Positions 5,562 through 5,796 of a stretch of DNA of 5,796 nucleotides are shown here, one piece after another. The stretch covers positions 1 through 5,796 of the forward strand of contig JAURLB010000195.1 in NCBI GenBank assembly GCA_030831445.1, given 5' to 3'. How positions within the stretch are numbered: position 1 is the stretch's first letter; each line of letters starts with the position of its first letter. A program made the position numbers and the translations under genes. The notes below the pieces were generated by a model. That model was given only the letters and a program-made list of their open reading frames with translations, ran no database searches and was not told the origin of the DNA. The stretch comes from Candidatus Nanopelagicales bacterium. GTDB taxonomy: Bacteria > Actinomycetota > Actinomycetes > S36-B12 > UBA5976.

Positions 5562-5796
5562 AGCCAAGCCTTTGTGCATCGTGTTCAAAGACTGCATCTT
5601 TTTCTGATTGCGAGAGTTTTGGTACCAAACCTATTGCAGTGGCAACATCAATGACGATTTCGTCCAACTGTGCCACTTCGTGCAACTGATGGATATCATC
5701 AGTTGTGAGTTGAATCTTTTCCACTTCATTTGCCGGAAAGACATTTACGCGCTTCATCGCAACTGGTATCCCCAGTATGTTCGAGGTAGCGGACTC
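5548..5796 (-). CDS. C-terminal part of an unrecognised protein, truncated by the window edge
   Basis: An open frame on the - strand enters from the right edge and ends with TGA at 5548-5550, giving 82 residues. An internal ATG at 5757 lacks a clear ribosome site, and the frame stays open upstream through ESATSNILGIPVA, so the real start lies outside. The visible part is soluble and acidic, with features such as LGIPVAMKRVNVFPANEVEK and an amphipathic TTDDIHQLHEVAQLDEIVID segment. The end, LSQSEKDAVFEHDAQRLGF, loosely recalls the C-terminal helix of amidohydrolase-2 family enzymes, but no metal ligands or other motifs are visible, so I do not assign a function. It converges on the glycosyltransferase gene with a 14-bp overlap, and no terminator is seen between them. 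Confidence 0.7.
   Translation of the reverse strand, partial: ESATSNILGIPVAMKRVNVFPANEVEKIQLTTDDIHQLHEVAQLDEIVIDVATAIGLVPKLSQSEKDAVFEHDAQRLGFKLP

Overview
This window looks like a piece of a chromosome from a moderate-GC actinobacterium, perhaps one of the small-genome freshwater lineages. That is an inference. It rests on the YajQ protein beginning MADSSFDIV, the actinobacterial style of the substrate-binding lipoprotein (GTKC...C...FDGVSGP block), and a base composition well below that of soil actinobacteria. I see no phage, transposon, CRISPR or toxin-antitoxin genes. Most of the window is ordinary chromosomal content.

Layout from left to right. Positions 1-2132 (+) hold the end of a two-domain ABC permease and its ATPase, overlapping by ATGA. 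Together they form an FbpB/FbpC-type importer, most likely for ferric iron. A 12-bp hairpin that can terminate transcription in both directions (2135-2162) separates this operon from a convergent gene for a branched-chain amino acid type substrate-binding lipoprotein (2175-3404, -). Behind that gene, on the same strand, lies yajQ (3576-4067, -), a small protein of the cyclic-di-GMP-binding YajQ family. Divergent from yajQ is a complete tRNA-Tyr(GTA) gene with encoded CCA (4162-4246, +). It is followed by a GT4-family glycosyltransferase (4323-5561, +). The tail of that gene overlaps, tail to tail, the end of an unrecognised minus-strand gene that runs off the right edge (5548-5796).

The genes do not form one pathway. 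The two transport units are separate, and both may lack partners in the window: the iron-type substrate-binding protein probably lies to the left, and no Liv permeases or ATPases are seen. The glycosyltransferase probably works on a surface polysaccharide. The least explained signals are in the short intergenic regions. A 20-nt motif recurs about 45 nt upstream of both the lipoprotein gene and yajQ. The yajQ leader contains a hairpin built from a perfect Shine-Dalgarno word and an anti-Shine-Dalgarno-like word. The lipoprotein and glycosyltransferase leaders can both fold over their ribosome binding sites. The tRNA leader contains a hairpin that mimics the acceptor stem. These are visible in the sequence, but their function is unproven.
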